Notes: generated by a model from the letters alone, not told the origin. A stretch of DNA of 64,000 bases from Herbiconiux sp. A18JL235 (GCF_040939305.1 NZ_CP162511.1:310001-374000); one strand, 5' to 3'. Positions 34,207-43,798 are shown, counted from the stretch's first letter. Translations and numbers: made by a program.

Positions 34207-35409
34207 ATGATCGGCAGGCTGAGTACAGGGGGCGGTGCCCTGCACCTGGGCAGTGACGGTGCGGTGTCTGTGCTCCGGTCGGACGGATCCCCGGCGGTCG
34301 CCGGAGACGGGGTCGGCGCCGAGCTCGTGCTCGCAGCACTGGGTCGTCGGCCCGCCGCATTCCGCGGTGCGGAGCGGGCGCTCGGGGTCGACATGACCAA
34401 CTGGGCCGTGGTCGTCGATGAGACCTGGCTGGTGAAGGTCCCCCTGGTGTGGGGCGGTTCGGAGCGGACGGTGCGGCAGCTGGCGAGGCTCGCCGCCGGC
34501 GGGTCGCGCTCGGCCGGTCTCTCGCCGCGACTCGGCGGCCTCGTGCCGTGGGAGCTGCCGGGCCGCGAGGCCGCGAGCGCGGCGATCGTCACCGAGCTCG
34601 TTCCCGAGGCCACCGACGGCTGGACCTGGGCCGTCGACGACGTGCTGTCCTGGCTGGAGGGCGAGGCGCCGGAACCCGAGTGGCCCGCAGAGCTGGGCGA
34701 ACTCGTCGCCGAGCTCCACGCGGCGCTCTCCGCCGAGGCCCGCGGCGAGGTCGCCGCATCACCCTCCGGCGACCTCCGGGAACGCATCCTCGACGCCCTC
34801 GCCACCGCACTCGAGCTGGTCGAGGGCGACACCCGGGTGCGATGGGCGAACCGGATGCCGCGGCTGCGCGCCCTCGTCGACGATGCACCGTCGTCGCCGG
34901 GTGGTGTGCGGTTCCCCGTGCACGGCGACCTGCACGTCGGCCAGTTCCTGCGCACGACGGGGCCCGACGGGAGCCCTCGCTACCTGGTGGTGGACTTCGA
35001 CGGCGACCCGCAGCATCCCGAGCGCGAGCTCGACATCGCCGCGGTCGACGTCGCCCACCTGCTGGTGTCGGTCGACCTCGTGGGCTCGATCGTGCAGCGC
35101 CGCCTCGGCCGGCGCGACGAGCGGGTGCTGTCGTGGGCCGGGCGGGCCAGAGCTACGCTGCTCGAGGCGTACCGGTCGGGCCTTGAGGCCCGCGACCTCG
35201 GCCGCGCCTCCGGGTCGCCGCTGTTCGACGAGCGAGCGGTGCCCGCCCTCGAGGTCGAGCAGTTCGCGCGCGAGCTCGCCTACGCGCGTCGCTACCTGCC
35301 GCGCTGGGAGTACGCCCCCGACGGTGCGCTCAGCGCCCGCTACGCCCCGGCCGACGACGCCCAGACGGAGGAGAATCCATGGACACCACCCGCTTCATCG
35401 ACGACCTGA
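34207..35409 (+). CDS. Maltokinase-like sugar kinase (aminoglycoside-phosphotransferase fold), glucosamine kinase candidate
   Basis: A 400-residue protein of the APH/maltokinase fold. The N-terminal cap has WLVKVPLVWGG (nucleotide-binding Lys77). The catalytic motif is H239-G-D241 (VHGDLHVGQFLR) and the metal motif D263-F-D265 (VVDFDGDP). Known relatives include trehalose-pathway maltokinases and, in actinobacteria, maltokinase-like glucosamine kinases. The ATG at 34207 has a weak ribosome site. Its 3' end overlaps the SIS-domain gene by 31 bases, so they are one unit. The SIS partner favours an amino-sugar kinase role, but this is inference; plain maltokinase remains an alternative. Confidence 0.8.
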   Translation: MIGRLSTGGGALHLGSDGAVSVLRSDGSPAVAGDGVGAELVLAALGRRPAAFRGAERALGVDMTNWAVVVDETWLVKVPLVWGGSERTVRQLARLAAGGSRSAGLSPRLGGLVPWELPGREAASAAIVTELVPEATDGWTWAVDDVLSWLEGEAPEPEWPAELGELVAELHAALSAEARGEVAASPSGDLRERILDALATALELVEGDTRVRWANRMPRLRALVDDAPSSPGGVRFPVHGDLHVGQFLRTTGPDGSPRYLVVDFDGDPQHPERELDIAAVDVAHLLVSVDLVGSIVQRRLGRRDERVLSWAGRARATLLEAYRSGLEARDLGRASGSPLFDERAVPALEVEQFARELAYARRYLPRWEYAPDGALSARYAPADDAQTEENPWTPPASSTT

Positions 35410-36404
35410 CCGAGATCCCGGCGGCGTTCGAGCGCCTGGCCGCGGCGCTCGAGGGGGCGGCCGGTTCCGCCGCAGACCCCACCCTCGGCGACCTCGCACG
35501 CGCCCGCACGCTGGTGGCGACGCCCGGCGCGCGGGTCCTGGTGCTCGGGATGGGCTCGAGCACCTACGCGGCGTCGGTGGCGGCCAGGAGAGCGCGGATG
35601 CGTGGGCACTCGGTGGTGGTCGAGCTCGCGAGCACGGTGGAGCTGCCGGCAGCAGCATCCGATCTCGTCGTGGTGGCGGTGTCGGCGACCGGCCGGAGCG
35701 CCGAGACGCTGGCCGCGATCGAGCCGTACCGCGGCACCGGCCGGCTCGTCGCCGTGACCAATGACGCGTCGTCGCCGCTCGCCGACGCCTCCGACCTCGT
35801 GGTGCCGCTCGTGGCGGGGGCCGAGGTGAGCGGTGTCTCGTGCCGCACCTTCCGGCACACCTTCCTCGTGCTCGAGGCGCTGTTCGGCCTGGCGGCGCCC
35901 GAGGCGCTCGCCGCGACAGCCCGAGCGGCGGCCCGCTCGTCGGCGGCGCTGCTCGCGAGCGCGCCGGAGTGGCTCGACCAGGCCACCGAGCTGCTGCTCG
36001 GCCCGCACGGCACCTGGCTGCTGGCCCCTGTGGAGCGCCTGTCGTCGGCGCAGCAGGGGGCGCTGATGATGCGCGAGGTGCCCCGCCGCCCCGCCTACGC
36101 CAGCGAGACCGGCGACTGGTCGCACGTCGACGTGTACCTCTCGAAGACCCTCGACTATCGGGCGCTCCTCTTCGCGGGCTCGCGCTGGGACGACCAGGCA
36201 GCCGAGTGGCTCCGCGACCGGGCCGCCACCCTCGTGACCGTCGGCCCCACGCCGCTCGCCGCCTCCGCCGCCCTCGCCCTGCGCTACCGGGGCGACGACG
36301 ACCTCGCCGTCGCCCCGCTCGTCGAGACCCTCGTGGCCGAACTCCTCGCCGCCCACTGGTTCGCGGCAGACCCGACCTTCGCCTGGGCCCCGTCCCTCAC
36401 CTGA
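35379..36404 (+). CDS. SIS-domain protein (sugar isomerase/aminosugar deaminase-like)
   Basis: A 341-residue protein with two sugar isomerase (SIS) domains, as in the isomerase half of GlmS and AgaS-like deaminases. The first has VLVLGMGSSTYAASVAARRA (phosphate-binding Ser/Thr) and VVVAVSATGRSAETLAAIEPY; the second includes ASETGDWSHVDVYLSKTL. Strong ribosome site GGAGGAG six bases before ATG 35379. It overlaps the kinase gene. A kinase plus SIS deaminase could turn glucosamine into fructose 6-phosphate. There is no glutaminase domain, so it is not a complete GlmS. Confidence 0.8.
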   Translation: MDTTRFIDDLTEIPAAFERLAAALEGAAGSAADPTLGDLARARTLVATPGARVLVLGMGSSTYAASVAARRARMRGHSVVVELASTVELPAAASDLVVVAVSATGRSAETLAAIEPYRGTGRLVAVTNDASSPLADASDLVVPLVAGAEVSGVSCRTFRHTFLVLEALFGLAAPEALAATARAAARSSAALLASAPEWLDQATELLLGPHGTWLLAPVERLSSAQQGALMMREVPRRPAYASETGDWSHVDVYLSKTLDYRALLFAGSRWDDQAAEWLRDRAATLVTVGPTPLAASAALALRYRGDDDLAVAPLVETLVAELLAAHWFAADPTFAWAPSLT

Positions 36405-36516
36405 GAAGACTGTGGCCTGGGGCCGGTGCGGGCGGCGAGCTTTCGGTGTCTGATGAGACGGCCTCCTTCGCGCAGCGATCTCCTCGACGCTGCGCGCCTG
36501 TCCCGAAAGCGTGGTC

Positions 36517-38568
36517 ATGACCCTCTCCCTCCCCTATCCCCTCGGTTTCTCGACCCTCGACGGCCGACACAACTTCGCCCTCTACTCGGAGACCGCCGAC
36601 GCGGTGTTCGTCTGCCTGTTCGGCGAGGACGGGGCCGAGACCCGCGTTCGACTCACCGAGCGCACGGGTCATGTCTTCCACGGCTTCGTCGACGGGGCCG
36701 ACGTGGGCAGCCGCTACGGCATCCGTGTCGACGGCGCCTGGAACCCGGGTGAGGGGCTGCGGCACAACGTCCAGAAGCTGCTGCTCGACCCGCACGCCAC
36801 CGCCATCGAGGGCGAGTGGGAGTGGGAGGCCGACAACCAGGCGTTCTTCGCCCACGACTTGAACGACCCGCAGGCACTGAACGACACCGACTCGGCGCCG
36901 TTCAGCCCCCGCTGCGTCATCGTCGACGACGACTTCGACTGGGGAGACGACAGGTCACCGCGCCGGCTCCTCAGCGAGACCGTGATCTACGAGACGCACG
37001 TCAAGGGCTTCACGCAGCTGCACCCGGAGGTGCCGGAGGAGATCCGCGGCACCTACGCGGGTCTCGCGCATCCGGCCGCCCTCAAGCACTTCACCGACCT
37101 CGGGGTGACCGCCGTGGAGCTGCTCCCGGTTCACCAGTTCGTGCAAGACAGCCACCTTGCCGAGAAGGGCCTCCGCAACTACTGGGGCTACAACTCGATC
37201 GGCTTCTTCGCGCCGCACAACGAGTACGTGAGCGAAGCCGCAGGCCAGGGCGGCGGTCAGGTGCGCGAGTTCAAGCAGATGGTGAAGGCGATGCACGAGG
37301 CCGGGCTCGAGGTCATCCTCGACGTCGTCTACAACCACACCGCCGAGGGCAACGATCTCGGGCCGAGCCTGAGCTTCAAGGGCATCGACAACGCTGCCTA
37401 CTACCGGCTGGTGGAGGGGGACGAGGAGCACTACTTCGACACCACGGGCACCGGCAACAGCCTGAACGTGGGGCACCCGGCCGCCCTCGGCCTCATCATG
37501 GACAGCCTGCGCTATTGGGTCACCGAGATGCACGTCGACGGCTTCCGCTTCGACCTCGCCACCACGCTCACGCGGCAAGGCGGCGACGCGGAGCTGCACA
37601 GCGCCTTCCTCACCCTGATCCAGCAAGACCCGGTGCTGGCACCGGTGAAGATGATCGCCGAACCCTGGGACACCGCGGGTTACCAGGTGGGCGGCTTCCC
37701 GGCCGACTGGTCGGAGTGGAACGGCAAGTTCCGTGACGACGTGCGCGACTTCTGGAACGGCACGGATGCGGTGCTCGGCACCCTGGCCCAGCGCGTGCTC
37801 GGCTCTCCCGACGTCTACGAGGCCGACCGGCGCTCACCCCTGTCGAGCGTGAACTTCATCACCGCGCACGACGGATTCACCCTGCACGACCTCACCGCGT
37901 ACAACGACAAGCACAACGCGTCGAACGGCGAGGACGGCAACGACGGCGAGAGCGACAACAAGTCGTCGAACGGCGGGGCGGAGGGGCCGACCGACGACCC
38001 GGCCGTGAACGAGCGCCGCGACCGCAAGCGCCGCAACCTGCTCGCCACGCTCCTGCTGTCGGCCGGCGTTCCGATGCTGCTCGGCGGCGACGAGCTGGGC
38101 CGCACTCAAGGTGGCAACAACAACGCCTACTGCCACGACGACGAGACGTCGTGGTTCGACTGGCGAGCGGTCGACGAGGAGCTGCTCGCCTTCACCCGCG
38201 ACCTGATCGCGCTGCGTCGCGACAACGCGGCCCTGCACCCGGCATGGTTCCGGCAGGCGCCGGGCACCGAGGATGCGCAAGACACCGTGCGACTCCTCCG
38301 CTCCGACGGCGAGGAGTTCGGCGACGACGACTGGGACAACCCCGACGCCCGGTCGATCGTGTTCGTGTTCGAGCATCCGTCTGCCGACTCGTTCGCGCTG
38401 CTCCTGAACGCGGCCGAGAACGGCGTGGAGTTCGTCGTGCCCGCGGCGCCGGGCGACGAGTGGGAGCTCGCACTGTCGAGCGACCCCGGCCAGGAGGTGA
38501 GCGCGCCCGTCAGCACCCTCATCGGCCGTGACGGCTCGTTCACCCTGCTGCGCTCCCGCGCGAGCTGA
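36517..38568 (+). CDS. glgX: Glycogen debranching enzyme GlgX (GH13)
   Basis: A 683-residue isoamylase-type enzyme that hydrolyses alpha-1,6 branches in glycogen. It begins with the CBM48-like N-terminal domain (PLGFSTLDGRHNFALYSETADAVFVCLF), followed by the GH13 barrel: VIYETHVKGFT, LEVILDVVYNHTAEG, nucleophile Asp in DGFRFDLATTL, acid Glu in MIAEPWDT, and ITAHDGFTLHDL. The acidic insert NGEDGNDGESDNKSS is normal for GlgX. The length agrees with the family. A GTG at 36511 is an alternative start. It begins 112 bases after the SIS gene, in the same direction. Confidence 0.95.
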   Translation: MTLSLPYPLGFSTLDGRHNFALYSETADAVFVCLFGEDGAETRVRLTERTGHVFHGFVDGADVGSRYGIRVDGAWNPGEGLRHNVQKLLLDPHATAIEGEWEWEADNQAFFAHDLNDPQALNDTDSAPFSPRCVIVDDDFDWGDDRSPRRLLSETVIYETHVKGFTQLHPEVPEEIRGTYAGLAHPAALKHFTDLGVTAVELLPVHQFVQDSHLAEKGLRNYWGYNSIGFFAPHNEYVSEAAGQGGGQVREFKQMVKAMHEAGLEVILDVVYNHTAEGNDLGPSLSFKGIDNAAYYRLVEGDEEHYFDTTGTGNSLNVGHPAALGLIMDSLRYWVTEMHVDGFRFDLATTLTRQGGDAELHSAFLTLIQQDPVLAPVKMIAEPWDTAGYQVGGFPADWSEWNGKFRDDVRDFWNGTDAVLGTLAQRVLGSPDVYEADRRSPLSSVNFITAHDGFTLHDLTAYNDKHNASNGEDGNDGESDNKSSNGGAEGPTDDPAVNERRDRKRRNLLATLLLSAGVPMLLGGDELGRTQGGNNNAYCHDDETSWFDWRAVDEELLAFTRDLIALRRDNAALHPAWFRQAPGTEDAQDTVRLLRSDGEEFGDDDWDNPDARSIVFVFEHPSADSFALLLNAAENGVEFVVPAAPGDEWELALSSDPGQEVSAPVSTLIGRDGSFTLLRSRAS

Positions 38569-38649
38569 CCTCAGTGGCGGGTGGCGCCGCACGCGAGCGC
38601 GGTCAGCGGGGCGCTGTTATCAAAGCTTCGCCGGGAGACGGCTCGGTTA

Positions 38650-39657
38650 TCACAGAATGGCGTGGAATTTCGGGCCGGGTCCGGCGTTCGCTGGCCGGTC
38701 ACCTGCCAAGATCCCGGGCATCTCGTCGAGGCTGACGGCGGCTGCCACCAGCGGCCGAGGATCGACAGAATCGTCTGCGAAGCTCGCGATCGTGCCTTCG
38801 ATTCCACCTGATGCGCTCAGAATGCCTACAGCGGTGACGTCGGCGAGCGCCAGGGCGCGGGTATCGATGAGGCTTGGCGTTCCCGCCAGCCCGACGTAGA
38901 CCACTCTCTTCCCGGGCTCGACCAAGCCGAGGGCCCTGGCCGGTAGTGTTGCCGCGTTGGATGCTTCGATAACCGCATCCCACGGTAGGTCGGGAAGTTC
39001 TGCCTCGGTGACAGCTTGGGCGAATCCGAGGCCCCTGGCGAAATCGAGCGACCGCACATTGCGCCCGAGGATGTGCACCTCGGCTCCCTGGGCCCGGGCA
39101 AAGAGTGCGCACAGGAGTCCGATCGTGCCGCTGCCCGTGATGAGCACACGATCTCCCGCCGACAGGTTGGCGGCACTCACCGACCTGAAGGCGTTTCCCC
39201 CGGGTTCGACGAGTGCACCGGCTGTGTCATCGACGGAATCGGGGAGAGCGTGCAGTGCGCGGGCGGGCACGGCGACCTGTTCGGCGAGCGCTCCCGGTTT
39301 GCCTCCGCGGACGCCCAACTCGTATCGAAACTCACACACACGCTGGAATCCCGATCGACAGCGTCGGCAGCGACCGCACCCGAGCATCGTGTCGCCGGTG
39401 ACACGACGTCCGACCCACGAGGTATCGACATCTTCTGCCACTGCAGAGACGACGCCCATCCATTCGTGTCCGATGCGCACGGGGTATTCCGCGTTACCGT
39501 CGTGAAGGTATTGCATCTCGCCGGAGTAGAACTCCATGTCCGTGCCGCAGATGCCGGCTCGCCGGACGTCCACGATAACTTCGCCGGCGGCTGCCTGCGG
39601 TGGGTCGACCTCCTGAACCTCTGCTCGGTGGGGCCCGGTGATGATCAGGGCTTTCAC
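38650..39657 (-). CDS. Zinc-dependent medium-chain alcohol/polyol dehydrogenase
   Basis: A 335-residue MDR enzyme. Catalytic zinc ligands are in GICGTDMEF and RIGHEWMG; structural zinc Cys residues form CGRCRRCRSGFQRVC. The NAD-binding motif is VLITGSGTIGLLCALFARAQGA. It starts at GTG 39657, overlapping the stop of the rhamnosidase gene (GTGA). The placement at the end of the GH78 operon suggests oxidation of a released sugar or polyol, for example an aldose to aldonate or polyol to ketose. The exact substrate is unknown. Confidence 0.9.
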   Translation of the reverse strand: MKALIITGPHRAEVQEVDPPQAAAGEVIVDVRRAGICGTDMEFYSGEMQYLHDGNAEYPVRIGHEWMGVVSAVAEDVDTSWVGRRVTGDTMLGCGRCRRCRSGFQRVCEFRYELGVRGGKPGALAEQVAVPARALHALPDSVDDTAGALVEPGGNAFRSVSAANLSAGDRVLITGSGTIGLLCALFARAQGAEVHILGRNVRSLDFARGLGFAQAVTEAELPDLPWDAVIEASNAATLPARALGLVEPGKRVVYVGLAGTPSLIDTRALALADVTAVGILSASGGIEGTIASFADDSVDPRPLVAAAVSLDEMPGILAGDRPANAGPGPKFHAIL

Positions 39658-41867
39658 GGTGACGTCTCCAATCGGATCTCGTAGGCGCCGCTGACGGCGT
39701 GGCTGGTGCCATCGGGCAAGCGGATGGACGCCGTGACGGATTGGGGCACCGTCCCGAAGAAGACGATGCCTGTGTCATCCCGCCGCCAGGCCGAGTGAAT
39801 CCACCCATGCGGTGTCTCATGACTTCCTGAGACGGCCGCCACGCCGGGCGGACACTTCGGTCGAAGCAGCACTTTGCGCCACGCTATCGACGTGTCGTCT
39901 TGGCGGATCCCGGCGAGACTCCGCTGCATCCAGTCAAGGACCGAGGCGTACATGAAATGGTTCTGGCTGAACCCATAGGTCGGGCCGTCCCAGGTCTCGG
40001 TGAGGCTCGTTGCTCCGTGGGCCGCCATGTACCCGAAACCCGGGAGGTGGTCACGGTGGCACAGACTGTGCAGGAGATCGTGGCGGTCACGTACGCTCAG
40101 CGCTTCGTACAGTGCGGGCAGAGCGATGGAGCCGATCGCCTCCAGAGAGAACTCCGGCATGCCGACGACGTTCTCAAGACGGTCCAAGATGTAATCGTCA
40201 TGGTCGGCCACCGCACGTGATCCATGGAGGACAGCGAGCTCGGCCGGAGTACCGACCCAGGCGGGGTGAGCGAACGTCTGACGGACGATGGCGTGCCTAA
40301 GGTGCATCCTCTCCTGTTCCCAACGGTCTTCGCCACCCTGCTCCAGCGTGTTGTCAATCTCCGACGCGATCGAAAGCAGCTTGTAGAGGCTGGCGCTCGA
40401 CGTCAGGGCCACCGAGCGGCGTGGCTCGATCGGATGCCCCTCGAACTTGGTCTCGCCATTCGTCGCGACCGACTTTCCCGTGAAGTCCCCGAGGCCTACC
40501 CGAAGCATCCCATCCGAGTCGCGCAGCGCGAGCAGGTGATCGAGGTAGCGCCGTGCCGTGGTCGAGGTGCGCTCGAGGAGGCGCAGGTCCCCGTACTCCA
40601 GATAGAGCAACCAGGGCAGGACGACGATCGCCCCGCCCCAGTTCGGGTCGGTCTGCCATTCATCGGGAAAGACATCGAGCTCGGGCACGAAGAGGGGGAT
40701 GTTCCCAGACGGCTGCTGTGCCTCGACCATGAGGGTGACCATGTTTTCCAGGACCGGTCGAAGGTGGAGTGCGCGGACGAGCGACGTAAACTGAAGGTGG
40801 GTCTGCTCCAGATATCCGAGCTTCTCTCTCTGCGGGCAGTCGGTCAAGACGGAGAACGCGTTCGAACGGATGCTTCGCTCCGACATCTCGTAGAGCGTGT
40901 TGAGTCGATCGTCACTTGAGTGGAACGATCCAGCTCGTTCGGCGGCCGAACCGACGATGTGAGAGCGGACGTGACGCGGGTCGAACTCGTCGATGTCGCC
41001 GGTTATCTCCACGTAGCGGTACCCGTTATAGGAGAAACGGGGTCGCCAACGAACTGGACTGCCGCCGCTTGTCACCCGGTGGTAGACCGGGCCCCATCCT
41101 TGGGTGGTCGGGTCGATTCGGAGACCGTCGAGGAGTTCGGCGGGGCGGACACGGATCTCGCTGCTCGGAGGCACAACGACCTCGATTAGGCCCGAGTGGG
41201 TGAAGCCGAAATCGACGACGACAGCGGGAGATCCGTCTGAGGCAGACGGTGCACGCCACCAGCTCACGGGAAGCCGGGTCTCGATCTGCCTTGTGGGCGG
41301 GGCGATTCGCGGGCGCACGGTGAGTTCGTCGAGGATCAACTCGCGAGCCGGCCCCCAGCTGAGGATCTCTTCCGCCGTGTAGTTCAGGGCAAGACGATCG
41401 TCGTACTCCTCGCCACCCACCCAGCTACTGAGGGCGGTCGCGTGTGTAGACGCACCCCAGTTTCGGCCTGTCTCCAACCTGTGAACACCTCGAGACGAGT
41501 CGATCGACACAACTGCTCTGAGAGCGGGGCTGCCGAGCGACGTGGTGAGCTTGCTCCAGCGGTCGGAGGGGAGATGGTGACTGGGGCCGGAACCCAGCTC
41601 GACGACGATCGTGTTGGTGCCCGAGCGCACGTAGCGCGAAAGAGTGAGGTGAATCAGCTCGACACTCTTCCTCGGGTCTGAGTACCCCGGGAAAAGTACT
41701 TCTTCCGTGATGGATTGGCCATTGACGACCACATTCGCCACACCGCGGCATGCCAGGTCTATCGAGGCAGACCGGGGCTCATTGCTCTGAAACACGACTC
41801 CGAAGGCGGGCAGATCGTTATCGGTGCCTGCGATCCACGATGCCTGGCCGAGGCTATCGTGCGTCAC
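39654..41867 (-). CDS. GH78 family alpha-L-rhamnosidase-like protein
   Basis: A 737-residue protein with the GH78 arrangement: N-terminal beta-sandwich region (GVANVVVNGQSI, then YVRSGTNTIVVELGSG), concanavalin-like part with YNGYRYVEITGD, and a C-terminal (alpha/alpha)6 barrel. The catalytic-site motif is VLTDCPQREKLGYLEQTHLQ, with the general-acid Glu, and ETWDGPTYGFSQNHFMYASVLDWM near the end is also characteristic. The start is uncertain: I used GTG 41867, which overlaps the upstream gene by 14 bases, without a clear ribosome site. There is no signal peptide, so it should act on imported rhamnosides. Confidence 0.88.
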   Translation of the reverse strand: MTHDSLGQASWIAGTDNDLPAFGVVFQSNEPRSASIDLACRGVANVVVNGQSITEEVLFPGYSDPRKSVELIHLTLSRYVRSGTNTIVVELGSGPSHHLPSDRWSKLTTSLGSPALRAVVSIDSSRGVHRLETGRNWGASTHATALSSWVGGEEYDDRLALNYTAEEILSWGPARELILDELTVRPRIAPPTRQIETRLPVSWWRAPSASDGSPAVVVDFGFTHSGLIEVVVPPSSEIRVRPAELLDGLRIDPTTQGWGPVYHRVTSGGSPVRWRPRFSYNGYRYVEITGDIDEFDPRHVRSHIVGSAAERAGSFHSSDDRLNTLYEMSERSIRSNAFSVLTDCPQREKLGYLEQTHLQFTSLVRALHLRPVLENMVTLMVEAQQPSGNIPLFVPELDVFPDEWQTDPNWGGAIVVLPWLLYLEYGDLRLLERTSTTARRYLDHLLALRDSDGMLRVGLGDFTGKSVATNGETKFEGHPIEPRRSVALTSSASLYKLLSIASEIDNTLEQGGEDRWEQERMHLRHAIVRQTFAHPAWVGTPAELAVLHGSRAVADHDDYILDRLENVVGMPEFSLEAIGSIALPALYEALSVRDRHDLLHSLCHRDHLPGFGYMAAHGATSLTETWDGPTYGFSQNHFMYASVLDWMQRSLAGIRQDDTSIAWRKVLLRPKCPPGVAAVSGSHETPHGWIHSAWRRDDTGIVFFGTVPQSVTASIRLPDGTSHAVSGAYEIRLETSP

Positions 41868-43068
41868 GAGCGAGGAAACGGCCGAGGACGACCGCGGCAG
41901 CTGACGACCATCCGTGCATCGGAACGGCCGGGAAGCGCTCCACAGGGAGATCGATGTCGGGCGCAGCGACGTTGTATCGCTCCCACAATGATCCGGTGAG
42001 CGCGAACCGCTCGAGTTGCACCTGCACGAATCGTGCCGCCTGTGGTGCGGCCACGTCATCTCGACCGTAACGACGGAGCGCATCGAGAACGATGATCTGC
42101 TCGGGCGGCCACCCGGACGGGAACTGCCACTGCACCCAATTCCATTCCGGATGCGGGCTCGGCCACTCCGACGCGGTCGATGCCCACCCTCCCGGTTGAG
42201 CGTAGGGCATGAGCTTGGCGATGGCACGAGCGCCCTGTCTCGGTGATGCGACGCCGGCCCACAGTGGCCAGACCGAGCTCAACCCTGTGACCTTCGACGG
42301 GCGCTTTTCGACCCAGTTGTATTCGACATACTGCCCTGCGCGCTTGTCCCAGCAGAGTTCATTGATGAGTCTGATCCGACGGCTTGTCTCTGCCCGCCAG
42401 CGAGCGGCGCGCTCAGGAGCCGCCCACCTCTCGCACATCTCGGCCAGTGCCCGCGCGGTGGCGACGAGGGCTGAGTTCGTGATGAGGGGTACGAATCTTC
42501 GGACATCTCCCTCGAACAACGGTGTGAAGTCGAGGCCGGTCTCGGCCTCCGAGGCGAGTTCGGGCCGAAGACTCGGGTCTCCCAGATCGCGGTTCGTCGT
42601 CAAGCCTGTCGACGTGACGTGATGATCGGCGCCCCAGTAGTCGTTGTACTCGGCCTCCAGCGCCGTGATGGCCCGTGATGCAAGACTCGCGTCTGGCTGT
42701 CGCTCAAGCAGGGCTGCTGCGATGGGGGCCAGCAGCGGCGGCTGGGAGCGTGTGAGGTAGAAGGTTCGGTTGCCGTTCAACACCATCCCGTAGGTCTCGA
42801 TCATGTGGAGTTGGTTCTGCACATGGCCCCGGACGATGTCGAGGCGGTCGTGTTCGAGGAGGGCGCGATTGATGAAATAGGTGTCCCACCCGTACATCTC
42901 GGGGAATGCCGCCTCGGAACCGCCGGCGGAGCTGTACGGGTGAGGGAGCGGCAAGAGGGTGCCGTCGGAGTCCGCTTCCGTCGCTGTCGACAGGTCGCCG
43001 TCCCACCAGCCGCGGATAGTCTCATCGAGTGACCGCCACGAGCGGATGAGGTCCTTGTCCGGATTCAT
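41854..43068 (-). CDS. GH37 trehalase-like intracellular glycosidase
   Basis: A 404-residue (alpha/alpha)6-barrel enzyme with GH37 hallmarks: SEAAFPEMYGWDTYFI, MVLNGNRTFYLTRSQPPLLAP, the acid Asp180 in SEAETGLDFTPLF, QFPSGWPPEQ, and LWERYNVAAP, where Glu is the expected base. It is shorter than the roughly 550-residue characterised trehalases and lacks a signal peptide. Because of the GH78 neighbour, the substrate may be another alpha-glycoside. It starts in an ATGA overlap with the GntR gene and overlaps the start of the GH78 gene. Confidence 0.85.
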   Translation of the reverse strand: MNPDKDLIRSWRSLDETIRGWWDGDLSTATEADSDGTLLPLPHPYSSAGGSEAAFPEMYGWDTYFINRALLEHDRLDIVRGHVQNQLHMIETYGMVLNGNRTFYLTRSQPPLLAPIAAALLERQPDASLASRAITALEAEYNDYWGADHHVTSTGLTTNRDLGDPSLRPELASEAETGLDFTPLFEGDVRRFVPLITNSALVATARALAEMCERWAAPERAARWRAETSRRIRLINELCWDKRAGQYVEYNWVEKRPSKVTGLSSVWPLWAGVASPRQGARAIAKLMPYAQPGGWASTASEWPSPHPEWNWVQWQFPSGWPPEQIIVLDALRRYGRDDVAAPQAARFVQVQLERFALTGSLWERYNVAAPDIDLPVERFPAVPMHGWSSAAAVVLGRFLARDAR

Positions 43069-43760
43069 GGTGCGGTCGACTGCCCTTCGAGGTTGTCGGC
43101 TAGGTCGGCCTTCATGGCCATCGCTGCACCCTCCGGGTCGACTGCGGCGATGCGATCGCGAATCTGAGCGTGTCGCTCGATTGCCGTCTGGACGTCTCCA
43201 CCCGCGCGGACGTACTCCGCCCAGACGGTCAGACGCGACTGGGTCAACAAGGAGTTGAGGCCTTCAAGCACGTACCCGTAGAGCGGATTCGCGATACGAG
43301 CCACGGCGAGGTGGAATTCGACGTCGGCCGCGAGCATCTCCTCCTCCGTGGTCGCACCACTCATGCTGTGCAGGATGTCAGACAAGTGGGCGACATCGAG
43401 CATGGAGGCGCGCCCGGCGGCTAGACGCGCCGCGTCGACCTCCAGCAGCTCTCGGAATCCCTGGAGATCGGAGAAGGATACGTCGCGCGCGTTGAGGCGG
43501 TAGGCGAAGACTCGGCCCAAGGTCTCTTCGCCGGGGACACGGAGCATCCCCTCGCGCCCCTGCTGGCGATTAAGTAGACCGCGCCCGGTGAGCTCAGCTA
43601 GGGCCTCCCGCACCACAGGGCGGGACACGTTGAACTCCTTGGCCAGCTCGTGCGTCGGCGGGATCAAGTCTCCTGCGGAGAGCCCACGAGTCGTGAACAA
43701 GTCCTCGATCGCATCCGCAAGGGATGGGTTCGGCGTTGTCTTGGGCGCCGGCGCGTTCAT
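43065..43760 (-). CDS. GntR family transcriptional regulator, FadR subfamily
   Basis: A 231-residue regulator. The winged HTH is SAGDLIPPTHELAKEFNVSRPVVREALAELTGRGLLNRQQGREGMLRV; the C-terminal FCD helical domain includes LQGFRELLEVDAARLAAGRA and AADVEFHLAVARIANP. FadR-type FCD domains bind sugar acids or other carboxylates, often via metal. It is the first gene of the leftward arm and faces the rightward operon across 184 bases. It probably represses both arms; the ligand may be the sugar-acid intermediate made or used by the dehydratase at 43945. Confidence 0.94.
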   Translation of the reverse strand: MNAPAPKTTPNPSLADAIEDLFTTRGLSAGDLIPPTHELAKEFNVSRPVVREALAELTGRGLLNRQQGREGMLRVPGEETLGRVFAYRLNARDVSFSDLQGFRELLEVDAARLAAGRASMLDVAHLSDILHSMSGATTEEEMLAADVEFHLAVARIANPLYGYVLEGLNSLLTQSRLTVWAEYVRAGGDVQTAIERHAQIRDRIAAVDPEGAAMAMKADLADNLEGQSTAP

Positions 43761-43783
43761 CTAGTCCTCCTGAGCATGCCTTC

Positions 43784-43798
43784 AGTGTGTCACACACT
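43784..43798. promoter_or_regulatory. Perfect palindrome upstream of the GntR gene (candidate operator)
   Basis: AGTGTGT-C-ACACACT is a perfect 7+1+7 inverted repeat about 25 bases before the GntR start, in the divergent control region. FadR-type GntR proteins bind short palindromes of this size, so autoregulation here is plausible. The assignment rests on position and symmetry only. Confidence 0.55.

Noticed and set aside
35379..35409. Overlap of the kinase and SIS genes considered as a sequencing frameshift
   Set aside because: Both ends are supported: the SIS gene has a strong ribosome site and the kinase keeps its motifs long before the overlap.
37900..38000. Acidic Asn/Asp/Gly-rich stretch in the debranching enzyme, at first taken for a repeat or frameshift
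   Set aside because: A polar loop of this kind is normal in GlgX and the frame continues through to the catalytic C-terminal region.
38569..38649. GTTATCA repeated twice between the debranching enzyme and dehydrogenase genes, considered as a terminator or operator
   Set aside because: The copies are direct repeats without symmetry, in an 80-base convergent gap; no stem of useful length forms.
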